Shown here: positions 1-12,600 of the stretch, one piece after another
Position numbering within the stretch: the first letter of the stretch is position 1
Layout of the letters: each line of letters begins with the position of its first letter
NCBI GenBank assembly: GCA_034509495.1
Contig: CM067515.1
Span: 13,979,881-14,043,880, forward strand
Direction: 5' to 3'
DNA: 64,000 nt
Source: Acestrorhynchus altus
Taxonomy: Eukaryota > Chordata > Actinopteri > Characiformes > Acestrorhynchidae
Made by a program: the position numbers and the translations under genes
The notes under the pieces: generated by a model
Told to the model about the DNA's origin: nothing
Databases searched by the model: none
The model's input: only the letters and a program-made list of their open reading frames with translations

Positions 1-88
1 CATTTGACCATTTTACTGTATTATTTACTGTATTGCTGTTTTTATGCCTTGTGTGTCTTCAGCTGCCTAGCCACTCTAAACACGTGCA

Positions 89-94
89 AATAAA
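89..94 (+). terminator. candidate poly(A) signal of a convergent plus-strand gene
   Basis: An AATAAA hexamer followed by a T/G-rich stretch lies on the plus strand. It could end a transcript entering from the left, but no coding exon of such a gene is in the window. A chance hexamer is quite possible in this AT-rich DNA. Confidence 0.25.
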
Positions 95-151
95 GTTTGG
101 ATTACCATGAATTACTGCTTTGTGATTATTCAACACAAACCTTAGATTTTG

Positions 152-157
152 TTTATT
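152..157 (-). terminator. candidate poly(A) signal of dpp9
   Basis: Plus-strand 'tttatt' reads AATAAA on the minus strand. It is the only exact AATAAA I found downstream of the dpp9 stop within the window, and it would give a 3'UTR of about 1.45 kb. Confidence 0.35.
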
Positions 158-1609
158 TATAGGGCAGACAAATGTGAAGGCCACCGGTGTAATGTAGTTC
201 TATGGGCACATCTGTATATCATCTCCACCCTGAAGACCAGACATCTGTAAACAAACCAAGGCATCTTGTGTAAGAGGCCACTTCTGAGCTTCCATCCATG
301 CTATTCCGTTGAAGACCACAGTATAAGTGCAGACAGGGTGCAGATATGCTCCTCTGTAATCTGCAAAATGAGGAACGGGATGGCCTACAGTAAAGGGTTT
401 CATACATGGACCTCAAGTGCCGTTTCCAGTGCTGGGTTTTGTAATTGCTGACAGGGCCACAGGTCCACTGTTAGCTTTACTATTTAATCATTTCTTTTGC
501 CCCTCGATCACACCTACCAGGATTTAATGTCTGGAACTGAAAACCTCAATGCGTGTATATATATATGCAAATACCATTTGCGACAGCACTCATATCTACA
601 GAAGTACCAGATGTTTATGTCCACTAATGAGACCACATAATCCACCAGTGCCAAAACGTTCTCATGCTTCATTATTGCTCTTTGTTCTTCCATTTAATTA
701 CCAAACACACAGGCAGTATGGAGTTGCAGATAGAATAAGTGACTAGTGAATTAGCCACCTACTTAAAATACCACTGAATCACAGTCATTTAATGAGATTC
801 TACACATCATCACACCACTTATAAAAAGAATTGGAATTCATAAAAAATATGTTCCTTTAATAATACACACTTAAAATATGAATCGCAGGTAGTAGTGTGA
901 GGTGTCTTTATGCAAGAGCCGCGACTGTCAAGGGGCGGCTGACAAGGTGACATGTTGTAATCCAGGTTGCACATAAGCACAACTGTTGTACTTGCAAAAT
1001 AGAAAAAAAGCTTGCTTTAAGTTAAAATGATCTGTTAACCAGAGGGAGATAAGAGCATTTCTGTATGTGAGAGTGGGGTGGGGGTGGGGGGGAGAGATCA
1101 GGGGAGGGAGAACATCTGTTAAGCCACTAGCAGGAAATTAAAAAAACAAAACAAAAAAAAAAAAACATTTTGGCAACTTAGTCAGTGTTGGGATGGGAGG
1201 ATCAGGAAGAAAAGAAATATCACAGAGATGTGGCACAAAAAAGAAAAACCTGACCCAACACAAAAAGAAAACTGCTTAGAAGTTCGTGAGCTACAAGGAT
1301 CCTTTTGTTGAAAGTACTGTGTGCCGCTTGCACCCCGTGTCTTGGGTGAGTCTGTCCTTTTATCAAACCTGTTAAAACTCTGCTGACATGCTCGAGACTG
1401 AACGTTTTGGGACAAGTCTGTTCCGGGCCGTAGCACAAAAAAAAAAAAAAAAAAAAGACTTCCAGAGGGGAAAACAGACAAGCAAAAGGCTAGAGAGAAG
1501 AACGCTGCCCTGAGCTGTTTACATCATGGCTGCTCAAAGGCGGTGGGGTTGTGATCAGATGACAGGAGGAGGGTGGCTGGAGACCGTCCCAAACAAAGTG
1601 CAGCCCTCA

Positions 1610-1702
1610 TCAGAGATTCTGCTGGAGGAAATATAGCAGCATGATCTCGTAGTGCTCGCCGGATTCAGGGCAGCGGATACTGTGCCTCTCGTTGGGATAG
1701 AT
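1610..1702 (-). CDS. dpp9: dpp9 last exon with catalytic histidine and stop
   Basis: The exon starts after TCTTGCAG and reads IYPNERHSIRCPESGEHYEI to the C terminus FLQQNL and TGA at 1,612-1,610. His837 in ERHSI completes the triad. It is too short to be seen as a stand-alone ORF and was found by reading past the preceding donor. Confidence 0.95.
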   Translation of the reverse strand: MYPNERHSIRCPESGEHYEIMLLYFLQQNL

Positions 1703-4700
1703 CTGCAAGACGAGAAGCAAGCAGCTTGAAACTAAACCAATTAAATGAGAAACTCTACACAGAATAACAAAGTAAATTAAACGTTTTTAAATTCGTTTTA
1801 AATTAAATTTTTACGTATGATTCTCTTCATAATGCATTTCTATTTTTATTTTTATTTAAAAATATTGAAAACAATATATGTATACGTTGTTTCTACACGT
1901 CTTAACATGTCTTATGTTATCAGCTCCTTTAACCACGCAGGAGCCTTTTGTTCTATAATTACACACCATGTTTCTCTGTATACTTGGCCTCCTTTCACCC
2001 TGTTCTTCCGTCTGTGTTGGACCAGAAACAGCAGTGCGGCTGGAGTGTCCAAATAGAGTGTACAATGAGTGGACACAGTGTTTAGACACTCCTACCTAGT
2101 TGCTCCACCTTGTAGATGTAAGGCAGAAACAGTAGCTCATCTGTTGCTACACAGTTTGTGTTGATCGTCCTCTAGTCCTACATCAGTGCCTACAGGACGC
2201 TGTGCGCTGGATATTTCTGGTTGGTGGACTGTTCTGAGTCCAGCAGGAACATTGAGGGGTTTCAACTGCTGTGTCCAAACCACTCGTACCAGTGCATCAC
2301 ACATTAACACACCACCACCATGTTAGTGTCACTCTAGTGATGGGAATGACCCATCAGGCACATAAATCCTGCTCTGTGGCCGTCCTGAGGGATCCTGACC
2401 ACTGAAGATCAGAGTGAAAGGAGGCTAACAAAGTAGCAGGAACAGATGGACTGGTCTGTAAATATAGAACTACAAAGTGGTCCTAGATGGTAAAAGAACC
2501 TGATAAAATGGACACTGAATGTAAAAACAAAAGTATGCATATACATACATTATCGGAACAAACGCACAAGAGTGGAGCATTCAAACCTGTAGCTGATATG
2601 GCTTCCCTGCACGGATAAGCTGAGACACCAGGAAGTTGGTGTGGAAAAAGTGCACATTCTCGTCTAGGAACCCATGTAAGATTAATAATCGGTTTGGCCT
2701 GTGAAGAACATAAAATATATGTTTCTTAAGGAAAAGCATTAAAATGATATAATGACAGTAGTTCGATACTGACAGTGTGAACAAGTGACCACCTAACAGG
2801 ATTTAATTCAGTCTGTCATCATGTTTGATTTTTCATGAGAGATATTGCAGACGTGCTACCCGTACACACGTAATCCTTATACACTGCGTGGACAAAAAGG
2901 ACTGGGACACTCAACCGATGAATTCAGGTGTTTCATTCGGTCTCATTGCCACAGATGTATACATTCAAAAACCAGCCATGCAGTTTACCTCAACACTGGT
3001 GAAATGCCATCACTATAACATGACCGTTTCTCTCTGCTAATTATCTCTCTGCAAGTGGTGTTAAAAAGCAGAAGTGTAGGGAACTCAATACGTTGGGTCT
3101 ACAATAAGTGACAGAGTGGGGAGTGCCAGATCATGCTTCTCTATTCGGCGGTCAGGATTTGGCGAATGCTAAGAACACGTGACAGTTGGCACAGTGCAGT
3201 CACGCAAGTACAGTGTGGTGGAGGAGGGATACTGGTATGGGGGTTGTTTCTGGGGGTTGGCCGAGGCCAATGCAGAATGAAGGGAAATTGTGATGCTCCA
3301 TCCAGTTCTCCAAAACGTCTCAGTGAGTTAAACACAACGTTCTGGAGCAGAAAAGGACCTTCTCCAAACGGTTTCCAAAATGACCCAGTACATAAAACAT
3401 GGTCCCATAAAGGCAAAGTTTGTAGGAGTTTGGAAGAACTTGACTGGACGACAGAGCCCTGACTTCAACCCCCCTTCACACACCTGAGATGCGTCTGACC
3501 TTACAAATGCTCTTGATGAATGGGCAAAACATCTGATGTAGACACTCAACTTTTCTAAAAAGCTGTTATAGCTGAGATGTCAACAAGCTCCTGTAGGTGA
3601 AAAGTGTTTTTTTAACCTTAAAACTTACTCATTTGGAAGCTTGTCCACATGCAAGGCCACAGAACCTGCTTCATAGCCCTGTAGGTTGTTCTCAGGCACA
3701 TCCATGTAACGTTCAGTGTAGCCAGTGTCATATGCCATCCACACTGTTACAGGAGCCCCTGCTATGGCCACCTTTAAAGTGACAGGTCATAACATAATCA
3801 GGCTGATGCAAAATTCACTGGACGTTATTGGTAATAATGTATCAAATACATTTTCCCCAAAACACCAACATGGTTATGACTGGATGAAAGTAAAATCATA
3901 GTCATAACTGTAGGAAAGTGATGAAAGGAGGTATCCAACCTAGCAAACCAGATGTGAACCTTACCTTGAACACATTAGGCCTATGAATGAGGCCCATGAG
4001 GGACAGGAATCCTCCGTAAGACCAGCCATGAATGGCGACGCGACTTAAGTCAATAAACTTGTACTTGTCAGCCACATACTGAAGACCCTCCACTTGGTCC
4101 TCAATCTCCACCTGACCCTGAGAACACAGAACACACAAAGTGTTTCAAAGTTAAAGCACAAAACAATATTCCATCCAATGTGCCAACAATGCGAATAAAG
4201 AATTAAAGCTAGTTACAATCAGTTAACAGTGTAGAAATGAACTCTTTTGGACATTAAGGCTATTTCAAACCTACCCCGGGCGCAGAAACACGGCTCATTT
4301 ATGCTGCAGCCTTTCACAATGTTCATGCACTGCCTTCAGCCAACTTTAACAAAACCTCTTTACAGACAGACAACAGCCAGGCTCCACAGTATCTTACCAC
4401 GTGTAACCAGTCCTGTGTTACGTAAAGAACTAAAGAGCTAGATAAGCTCAAGAATTCTACATAATTCACTGCATCTGTGATACATATTGACCTGAAGGGA
4501 AGACTATGTAACTCCACCTTCACCTAGTAATACAATTATTATAATATATATTATAATAATATAATATCTGCAATCCCAAAATTACTTTAATATAAACTCT
4601 GAGGTCTGTTTGCTGTGTTATTCTTTTGTACTGTATGGAAAAGAGCATCTTTCAGCTTCATGCTCAAATAACTTTAAAGGCAGAGTTGGGTAGCGCTGTT

Positions 4701-6574
4701 GCACCGAGTACACAACATGAGGTGTGAACACGGAGCAGTCTGGATGGTCTGGCACTATGGCATGCACTGTGCTGTGTTCACATCTGCACTAGGTATGAAT
4801 CAACCTTTAGAATGTATTCAGTGTTCGGTTAATATTATTCAGCTTTGCATGAAGAGACATAACAAGGATTCAAGGACAGTGATTTGCATCACATGGAACA
4901 AAACGATGTACCCAATGTCCCAGTTACACCCAAAAAGCAACACACATAAAAAAAACAACATACACAGACGTAAGAAGGAGATAGAATACATGTAGTAAAT
5001 AGCAGCATGAACACGAGTCACAGAGAACAACCACATACTTATTTCAACGACAGATAATCACTTACCATTTTGTTTTTCAGAGCCCCTTCAAACTTCAGAC
5101 CCCTTTGACACGAGCCTCTTCCATCAATGACGACCACAGCATAACCTAGAGATGCTAGTGTGTTCAGACGCAAGTACTTCACTCCTTTGTACGAGTTGTT
5201 CACTAACTGCACCTGCAGAAAACGGGGGGGGGGGGGAATGGAAAACCTTTAGAACAGACCTTTGAGAATGCCCGTTTGTGATTGGCTCCCACAAGCCTTT
5301 TTAGTCTCCAAATGTACAAACAAGTTTTAAGCAGTTCTTTGTTGACTCTGCATCTAAACTGGAATGACGCCACCTTACAGTTAATGAATATAAAATGTCA
5401 GTTTACTTTTTACTGAAATTGTGATCAGGAGCGAGCTTTTTTACAATATTCACTTTTTTAAATAGAAATAGTCTAAACATACACATCTCTTCATATTAAC
5501 GATTTAACAATTTCAATAACAAATGTTTGTGTCCATGCAAAATTCCAAATCAGAGCGTTAAATACTGAATTTTACAGCTTCAAGAATGAATAACTACAGA
5601 CTCACATGGCTCATGTGGCTAAACATGGCTACTGTTATGGGTCCTACGGTGTTTAACGTCAACAGGTAATTCTGTTCTTTCAGACTGGATTCGTTACGGA
5701 ATTAGAGGGGCCTCTGCCTTTCTTTCCTTCAATGTTCAAAGAAGCATATCCTGCTGATCAGATCAGGCCTGTGTCTAAAGTATACAGCATTTAAAACAAT
5801 CACTTCGTTTGTACTAATGAAGGGTCAGTAAAGTATCCTTTGCAGTGCTAATTTAACAGCAGAATTAAGTAAGCTAACCTTAGCCCAGACTTACCTGCGG
5901 ACCACCATACACAAACAGGATAGCTGGGTGTTTTTTGCCTGGTTTCAAGTTGTGTGGTTTGTACAACATTCCATATAGATCAAAGCCAGATTTTGCAGGG
6001 AAACTAAATATCTCAGGAGGGATATAATCTGCTGGACAACCTGAAAAATAAAACCCAAGAAAACTAAATTATTACATCAAATACACAAATAAGTGACTTT
6101 AGATCAAATTAGACTGAAAGAGCTAAGAGTTCCGTTTTATTTCAGTTACCTGCTGCCTCCATCATGCTGGCCCAAAACTCAGGCTCTTTGTGCAAAGGGT
6201 CACTTTCGGAGCCAACCAGCTTATAGACGTGAACGCAGGGAGGAGTGCTCACGTTGCTATAGTGGCTGATGAACATGTCAAAGTTCTGCATCGTAAAACA
6301 GGATGGGATTAACATTTTCACTGATATCTTATGCAGATTGTAGACAGATGATCAACTCTATTACAAATACCCACAGTGGTGTAAAGAAGCAGAAAGCCAC
6401 CAGTTTGATCCCTTGAACTGGCAGGAAGTCGGGACAGGTGGAAAGTATTATGTCACACTAAACTGACAACTATGTTATGTGCATTATTTCCTTTCACATT
6501 TCACTGCCCAGGTACTGAAGTGGCTTTCCAACACTGGACACCAGTCCACTGCTCACTGCTGTTTTCACTTGTGT

Positions 6575-6617
<43 letters not shown>

Positions 6618-9600
6618 CACTGCAGCGGCTAAACTGTTGTGTTGTTGTACAATGGCTATAATTGACCTTAATCTCAACATGTTCCCAACATTTTCAGAAG
6701 ACATTTTTAAATGAAAAACTTGGTTATGATCGTGTACAGAAATAAAACACTTCCCTTTACCTTTAATGCGGCCAATTAGTCAAGACATGCTTGCTGCCCA
6801 AAGCATATTTCATTAGTTAATGTAACAAGCAAGTGCTGAAAGGCTAATCCTACCATTTAGACATGTAGAAACTGCATGTCTAATTAAACAAAATTCAGAC
6901 TTCAGTTTGCCTCCCATTTCTGTTTTTAGCTGTATGACATACTGCTGACATAATTTAGAGTCACACCCGAACCACAAAAGCAAGGCAATTTGAGATTATT
7001 TGGCACTACGGGGCTTGAACTGCATTAGGGGTCCTCTAATTCTTCTAAATCTGTATCTAACAGAACAGAACAAAGTCACACTCATACAGAATGACATCAG
7101 CTGAAGAGGTAGCGACACGTACCTGGCTAACTGAGCAGCTGTGTGAAAAGCCTGGCTTGGTGAGTCGGACGATGTCTCCTGGGGAATCATAGCTTACCAC
7201 GTACAAATGATGCTCCAGGGGAGTGTCTTTTGTGCCCTGGAAATACACTAGCTTTGTGCCTTCATTTACCCAGATCTGCAAATCCAAACCAAGGCACTAA
7301 ATCAATGGAACAGCTCATTAAGCAAATGCTCATATTGCTCTGGCATTTGATGAGGTGCAACAAACCTTGGACCCATGTCTAGCCAGCACCTCCCACTCTC
7401 CACTGGTTAAGGTCACCTCGTCCTTTATTGGGCATTTAAAATCATCTAGGGAAAATAAACAATGGCAAGTTGTACTTGAAAGCCACAAAAAAGGCACATC
7501 TAAAAATACAGTACACTACAGTACAGATGTCATCATATCCTCACCCTCAGAGGGAGTGTAGTCTCTAGTCCACTGCTGGCAGCCTGGCTGTAGAAGGCTT
7601 GTGACTTTGTACAAATGACAGAAGCCTGTTTTTGATTCGTTCACCCACAGGAAGGTGATCTCATCATTGCTTGTTTGAACAAAAGGGTAGAAGATATCGT
7701 GGACCTGTTATGAACAAGAGTAAACTGTTTAAAATCGGTTTTTAAAACTTGAACCAACATTGGTGACTCATGTAAAATGAGTTTATGGGGATGAGCTCAC
7801 ATTCAAGGAATGGGAGAATTATGGAGACAAACCATTCAACAAACTTCAGATACCGCCTTAATTATCTTTCATAAGCAAACAGCCCCTTTGCTGCAGTCAG
7901 TTCATGCAGTTAAAACTAGCTGGTTACTTTGTTGGTACCTTGACTGCAGCACAAGGTACGATTCAAAATGTCTGCAAAGCAGGATAACAGAACAGACAAC
8001 AAGAAAGCAAATAAATAAATGTTACTTTAATTTGAAGCCATCCATACTGTTGGTTTGTAGGGATCACCTTATGAATGGAGACAAAACTGGCCAATGCTGC
8101 TATTTGTAATAAGATACTGAGCAAAAATCATTGGTTAGAATGCTGGGTTATTGTTTACAGGGATATGGGTTCAATTCTGCACCTTGCAGCGTTCTTTGAC
8201 ACCAGACTCCTAAGCTGGGATATGTATCATACAAAAGTTACACATTACTGTGCTAAAAGGAGACGTTGTTGTGTATATTAGGTGTAAACATATGAAGGAT
8301 GCAAGTGCGCGCAAACACAGTTCCTAAAAATGCAGTGAACAAGCTTAGAGATAAATTCAGTTAACATGACTAATTCTGCACAAAAGTAATAAGTACAAGC
8401 AATTGTTTTACCCTAGAACAGAGGTTCTTAACCCTTTTCACTGTGTGACCCCCTTTTAGGCTCCAGTAAATTTTGTGACCCCCCCCCCCACGAAAAACGG
8501 TATCAATAAGTAAATATCCATATTCCAAGTACTTTATCATATTCTCTCACTTTCTTTTTTTTTTTTTTTTTGTTCTGATGGTCCTGGACGCGGGCGTTTT
8601 GCGCCCCCACTTCCAATAAGACCTTCTAAAAAACGCTCCATTTTAATCCAGCCTGGATGATTTATATTGCAGGATCTACGGTTCCTGTCTCAGCCCTGAT
8701 ACTAATGTAAGAAATAACAGTTCAATAGAGTAAGCGTCCTTACATTGATCCAGATGTCCGTCACCTCCTCGTAGATGACGAAGGGCTGCACTCCCTCAGG
8801 CATGGCTGCCACGTGCTCCTCCCACTGTGGATCTTCAACTCCCACCTGGAGGAACAGGGCAGGGGGTAGGAGAACCAGCTGCAGCTTCTGTTGACTGCGG
8901 TCCAGAAACACTGCCCATGCACTGGTGGATGAGAAAGAATAATCTCTTCTATTCATTCCTTTTATGATAACAATAATTAGATGGAAAGTAAGCAGAATTT
9001 CTCATACTATTTGCCATCTTTAGTCCAGCCAGCACGTGCAATGTACTCAACCCCGGGGAACAGCGTCTTAAAAGGCAGAACAAGTTCCTTGGTCTGTGTG
9101 CTTATAACCTGTGCAGCATAAACAGAAAAAGAACCATTTTAGGTTACATTTACCAAAGGAAACGCTTTTAAGAAGTGTTTTTTAATGTGAGATTTAACAT
9201 AGACAGGTTTCAAATTCTATGAGACCTCAGAAGAAAACTAGGCCTGAGTAGGGTAATCATCCACGCATTGGCTCCAGATCATGAAAAGATCATGAGGCTG
9301 ATCCCCTGATGCCACATCCATCCACTGCCAGATGCAGAACAGAATGTAACCGAATTCATATACTCAGCGAGGGTCTGATGGTTAGGGATAGAGGTGAACC
9401 ATGACATGATACCGAAATGTGACTGTGCTTTGTGGAGATGGACAATAGCATGTCCTGTTTCTAATGCAGCTGTATTGTATGCCACCTACATTTGTTAGCC
9501 ATACAGCTGCTTCCATTCTGCAGTGGAAACTGGTGAAGCAGATCTGGAGATAGTTTTAAATTCAAGGTGTGTCAAACCAATAGAAGGCATCAGGGTAAAC

Positions 9601-12600
9601 GACAAAACCAAAACCTCTTTACAAATATGGCAAAGCATGGGCTACATAATACCCAACACTACCAATATGATGCAGCATTTACAACCCAATCACAGTCAAA
9701 AACTGTCTGTGGGGAAGAAAGTGCTTAAAGGCCAAACATTTCTATTGAGTGCTTTTGCAGCCCTTCTTCCCTCGTCTAGTACAAGAGCTCAAGAAATTCC
9801 CAGGTGCACAAAAACGGAGACCGTTTTCTGTCACTGACAAGGATTTCGACTTCTTAACACGCTGGAACCGAAGTACAGCATTCCATTCCGCCTGCACTGT
9901 AGTCTCTGTCCTTGCAGCACAATTATAACAAAAGTAAATGTGATGGAAACGCTGAAAGATGTAGTCAGCAAAGCGATAATAACAGACGGCTGGACTTTGT
10001 GGGCCACCCAGAGTACAATAACGACCCAGACCCCACCACAACATTGCTGTTGGTACAAACAATACATGCAATATAGAGGCAGTAATGAAAGAGGTTTAGC
10101 ACGGCATATAAAGTGTTTTGCTTACACTTCAAATGTTGCTTCCCAGCAGGTTTAAACGTAAGCCACATCAGTTGATTGTTGGATCAACTGAGATGTATTG
10201 ATGCCTTCTTCCACTGAAGTGCCACAGCTACCGCAAAGCTTACAGCTAAATTATGGAAGTCATTACACAATAGAATAGCCCTTTAGAAATGTTTGAACGC
10301 TTCCACAAACATCAGACAGCCATTACCTCAGCTCTCATGAGTCTGGAGGTATGTTGAAATGCCCATGAAATTGACACCATGAACAGCTCCGACAGCCCTG
10401 ATTCTGAAAACAGCCAACACAATGCTGTCCAATGAAAAGAACCCTACAAGATCTCACTGCGTTGGACCTCAAGTTTCAAGCTCCAGCCCACTGCAGGAGA
10501 CATTGTGAGTACTCAAAGATCTCACCTCCTGCCTGAAAATGTGGACTTGTTCATTTTCCTGAAGAACACGTCAGTGTCCTAGGTCAACACTTATATGTTT
10601 AAAGGCTGAGCTAAACTCAGTGAGTTTGTTTTTTACATTAGAGTTAGATTTTGGTTATTTACAGAGTTATAATTACATATTCTGATACAAGCGCACAGTA
10701 TAATCTCTTCCTAGCATTTTCATTTAATAGCAAGGCACTAAAATTGGAAATTTGATAGTTATTTGCTTGGTTATTTAAGATATATCGAAGCTACAATAGT
10801 ACAATTTCTTTTTCATTGCCGGGGATCAAACATTGTTCTTTTTGAAATATTTCCACAAGAAAATAATGTGACTTTTGCACTGTTTATACACTTAATAAAT
10901 GTAAAATGCCAAGTAATTTATTGTCATACAAATTTTGTTTCTGATATTGTTTGAAAATCAAAGTGTGACTCCAGAATTGTGAGCAGAGTGCATCGTTACA
11001 CCCCAGTCCTTCAAGCAGGTTTGGCTGTCATGTTATGTTTGAGGCAGTTCTGATAATGTTGCTTCAAGTCAATCATTGGAAGCACATGCCATCCTGCACT
11101 GTCCCAGCTTGGTAGCACAGTGTATGATTGGGAGAGACTGTATATTACTCAAAGGAGAAAGGTGGGCTTATATACAAAAACAAAAACAAAAACAAAAACC
11201 AAAAGAAACCCACAACAACAGAACTCACTCACCTCACCATCATCATCAGTTTGAATTTCAGCCAATTTCAGACTGATTTGTGGGTTTTTACTCCCTAAAA
11301 ACAAGAATAAACAAAATAAAAAACAAAATGTCAGCACACCAAAGACAACACATGACAATTCATGAAGAAATTAGTTTCAAATAAACAAACACACAAAGCA
11401 ATTCCTATTGTACTACAAACAGTTGCAGCTTCTATGTTATCTGTAATTCCATATATTCTATAAATTGTCACAAACAGAATTGTAAACATTCCATTCTGAA
11501 ATCTACACCATACTTAACAATGCAATCGGTCCACAACAACCTCCATTTCACACCTGAAAGCTATTATAAAAAATGTCAGTCTAACAATCATTTTTGCTCT
11601 AATGAATGTATAATAGCAGTGCTTGATCCCTGATTGCCATGTGCAATGTAATATGAAGATGCTCACCTGTCATAGAAATTAACTGGAACTACATCAATAT
11701 TACCATATCATCTTGATTGACAACAATTTTTAACTATTGTTATGAAAGAAATCTGAATTACCTTTAATCGGATTTTTCAGCTTCATAATGGTCGGATTAT
11801 AAGAAACACGCATTAACTGATAATGCGATAAGAAAAGCAACTAGCAAAAAACCAAGCAGTGAAAGTCTCTTCATTTTAAGGCCTTAAGACCCAAAAACAA
11901 CAAACACAGGCTTCAGCAAACACATTTCAGTGTACACATACAAGCCAATCACATCATAATTTAGTAAAGTTTTAAATCACGTGTCTTATGTGGAACAGAA
12001 GAGGTTATTACCGGTGCGCGGATATCTATATACATCTGCTTTGCGCTCCTCCAGGGCTGGCGAAGGGACATGAATGATCTCTACCTCAGACTCATCCACT
12101 TCTTCATACAGCAGCTTCAAGGTCTTTCCACCATCTGCATCTGAATTACAAAAAGATGGTATGATGAGAAAGATACAGGCCAGTGTGAAAAAGCACAAAG
12201 CAATCAGTCTACCTTTAGAATTCACACAATTATAAAAGGGGAGAATTTGCACAAAAATAGGATCTCTAACAGACTACATCAGGAACATTTGTTGGCTAAA
12301 ACGCTCATTAGAATACTGACACTCAGAAACTATAATCAATGTAATTCTTTTATTCTGTTAATACTTATTATTTTTAAACTAAAAGCAGCAGTTCAGTGAA
12401 CCAAAAGACTGTATGTTTCCTCCGGCTGCCCAAGATGATTCTTTAACCTCTTAGGACCTGGCGTCCACATGTGTGGAATCCACACAAAGACCTGACTCTC
12501 TGTGGCATGCCACAGAAGAACATCATGCAGTTCTTTGAATTTGGAATGGACCTTCTTGGCTCAGCATGCCAATGACAGCTCTGACTTTTCAGGACAGGAT

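Larger units (their letters stand above)
1..1609 (-). other. dpp9 3'UTR and downstream sequence, no coding signal
   Basis: This stretch follows the dpp9 stop codon on the minus strand. I see no ORF with coding character in it. It holds A-runs near 1,140-1,165 and 1,434-1,456, and a G-rich run at about 1,073-1,094 that is C-rich in the transcript. If the minus-strand AATAAA at 152-157 is used, the 3'UTR is about 1.45 kb. The leftmost 110 bases may be the 3' end of a convergent plus-strand gene, judged only from an AATAAA at 89-94. Confidence 0.5.
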
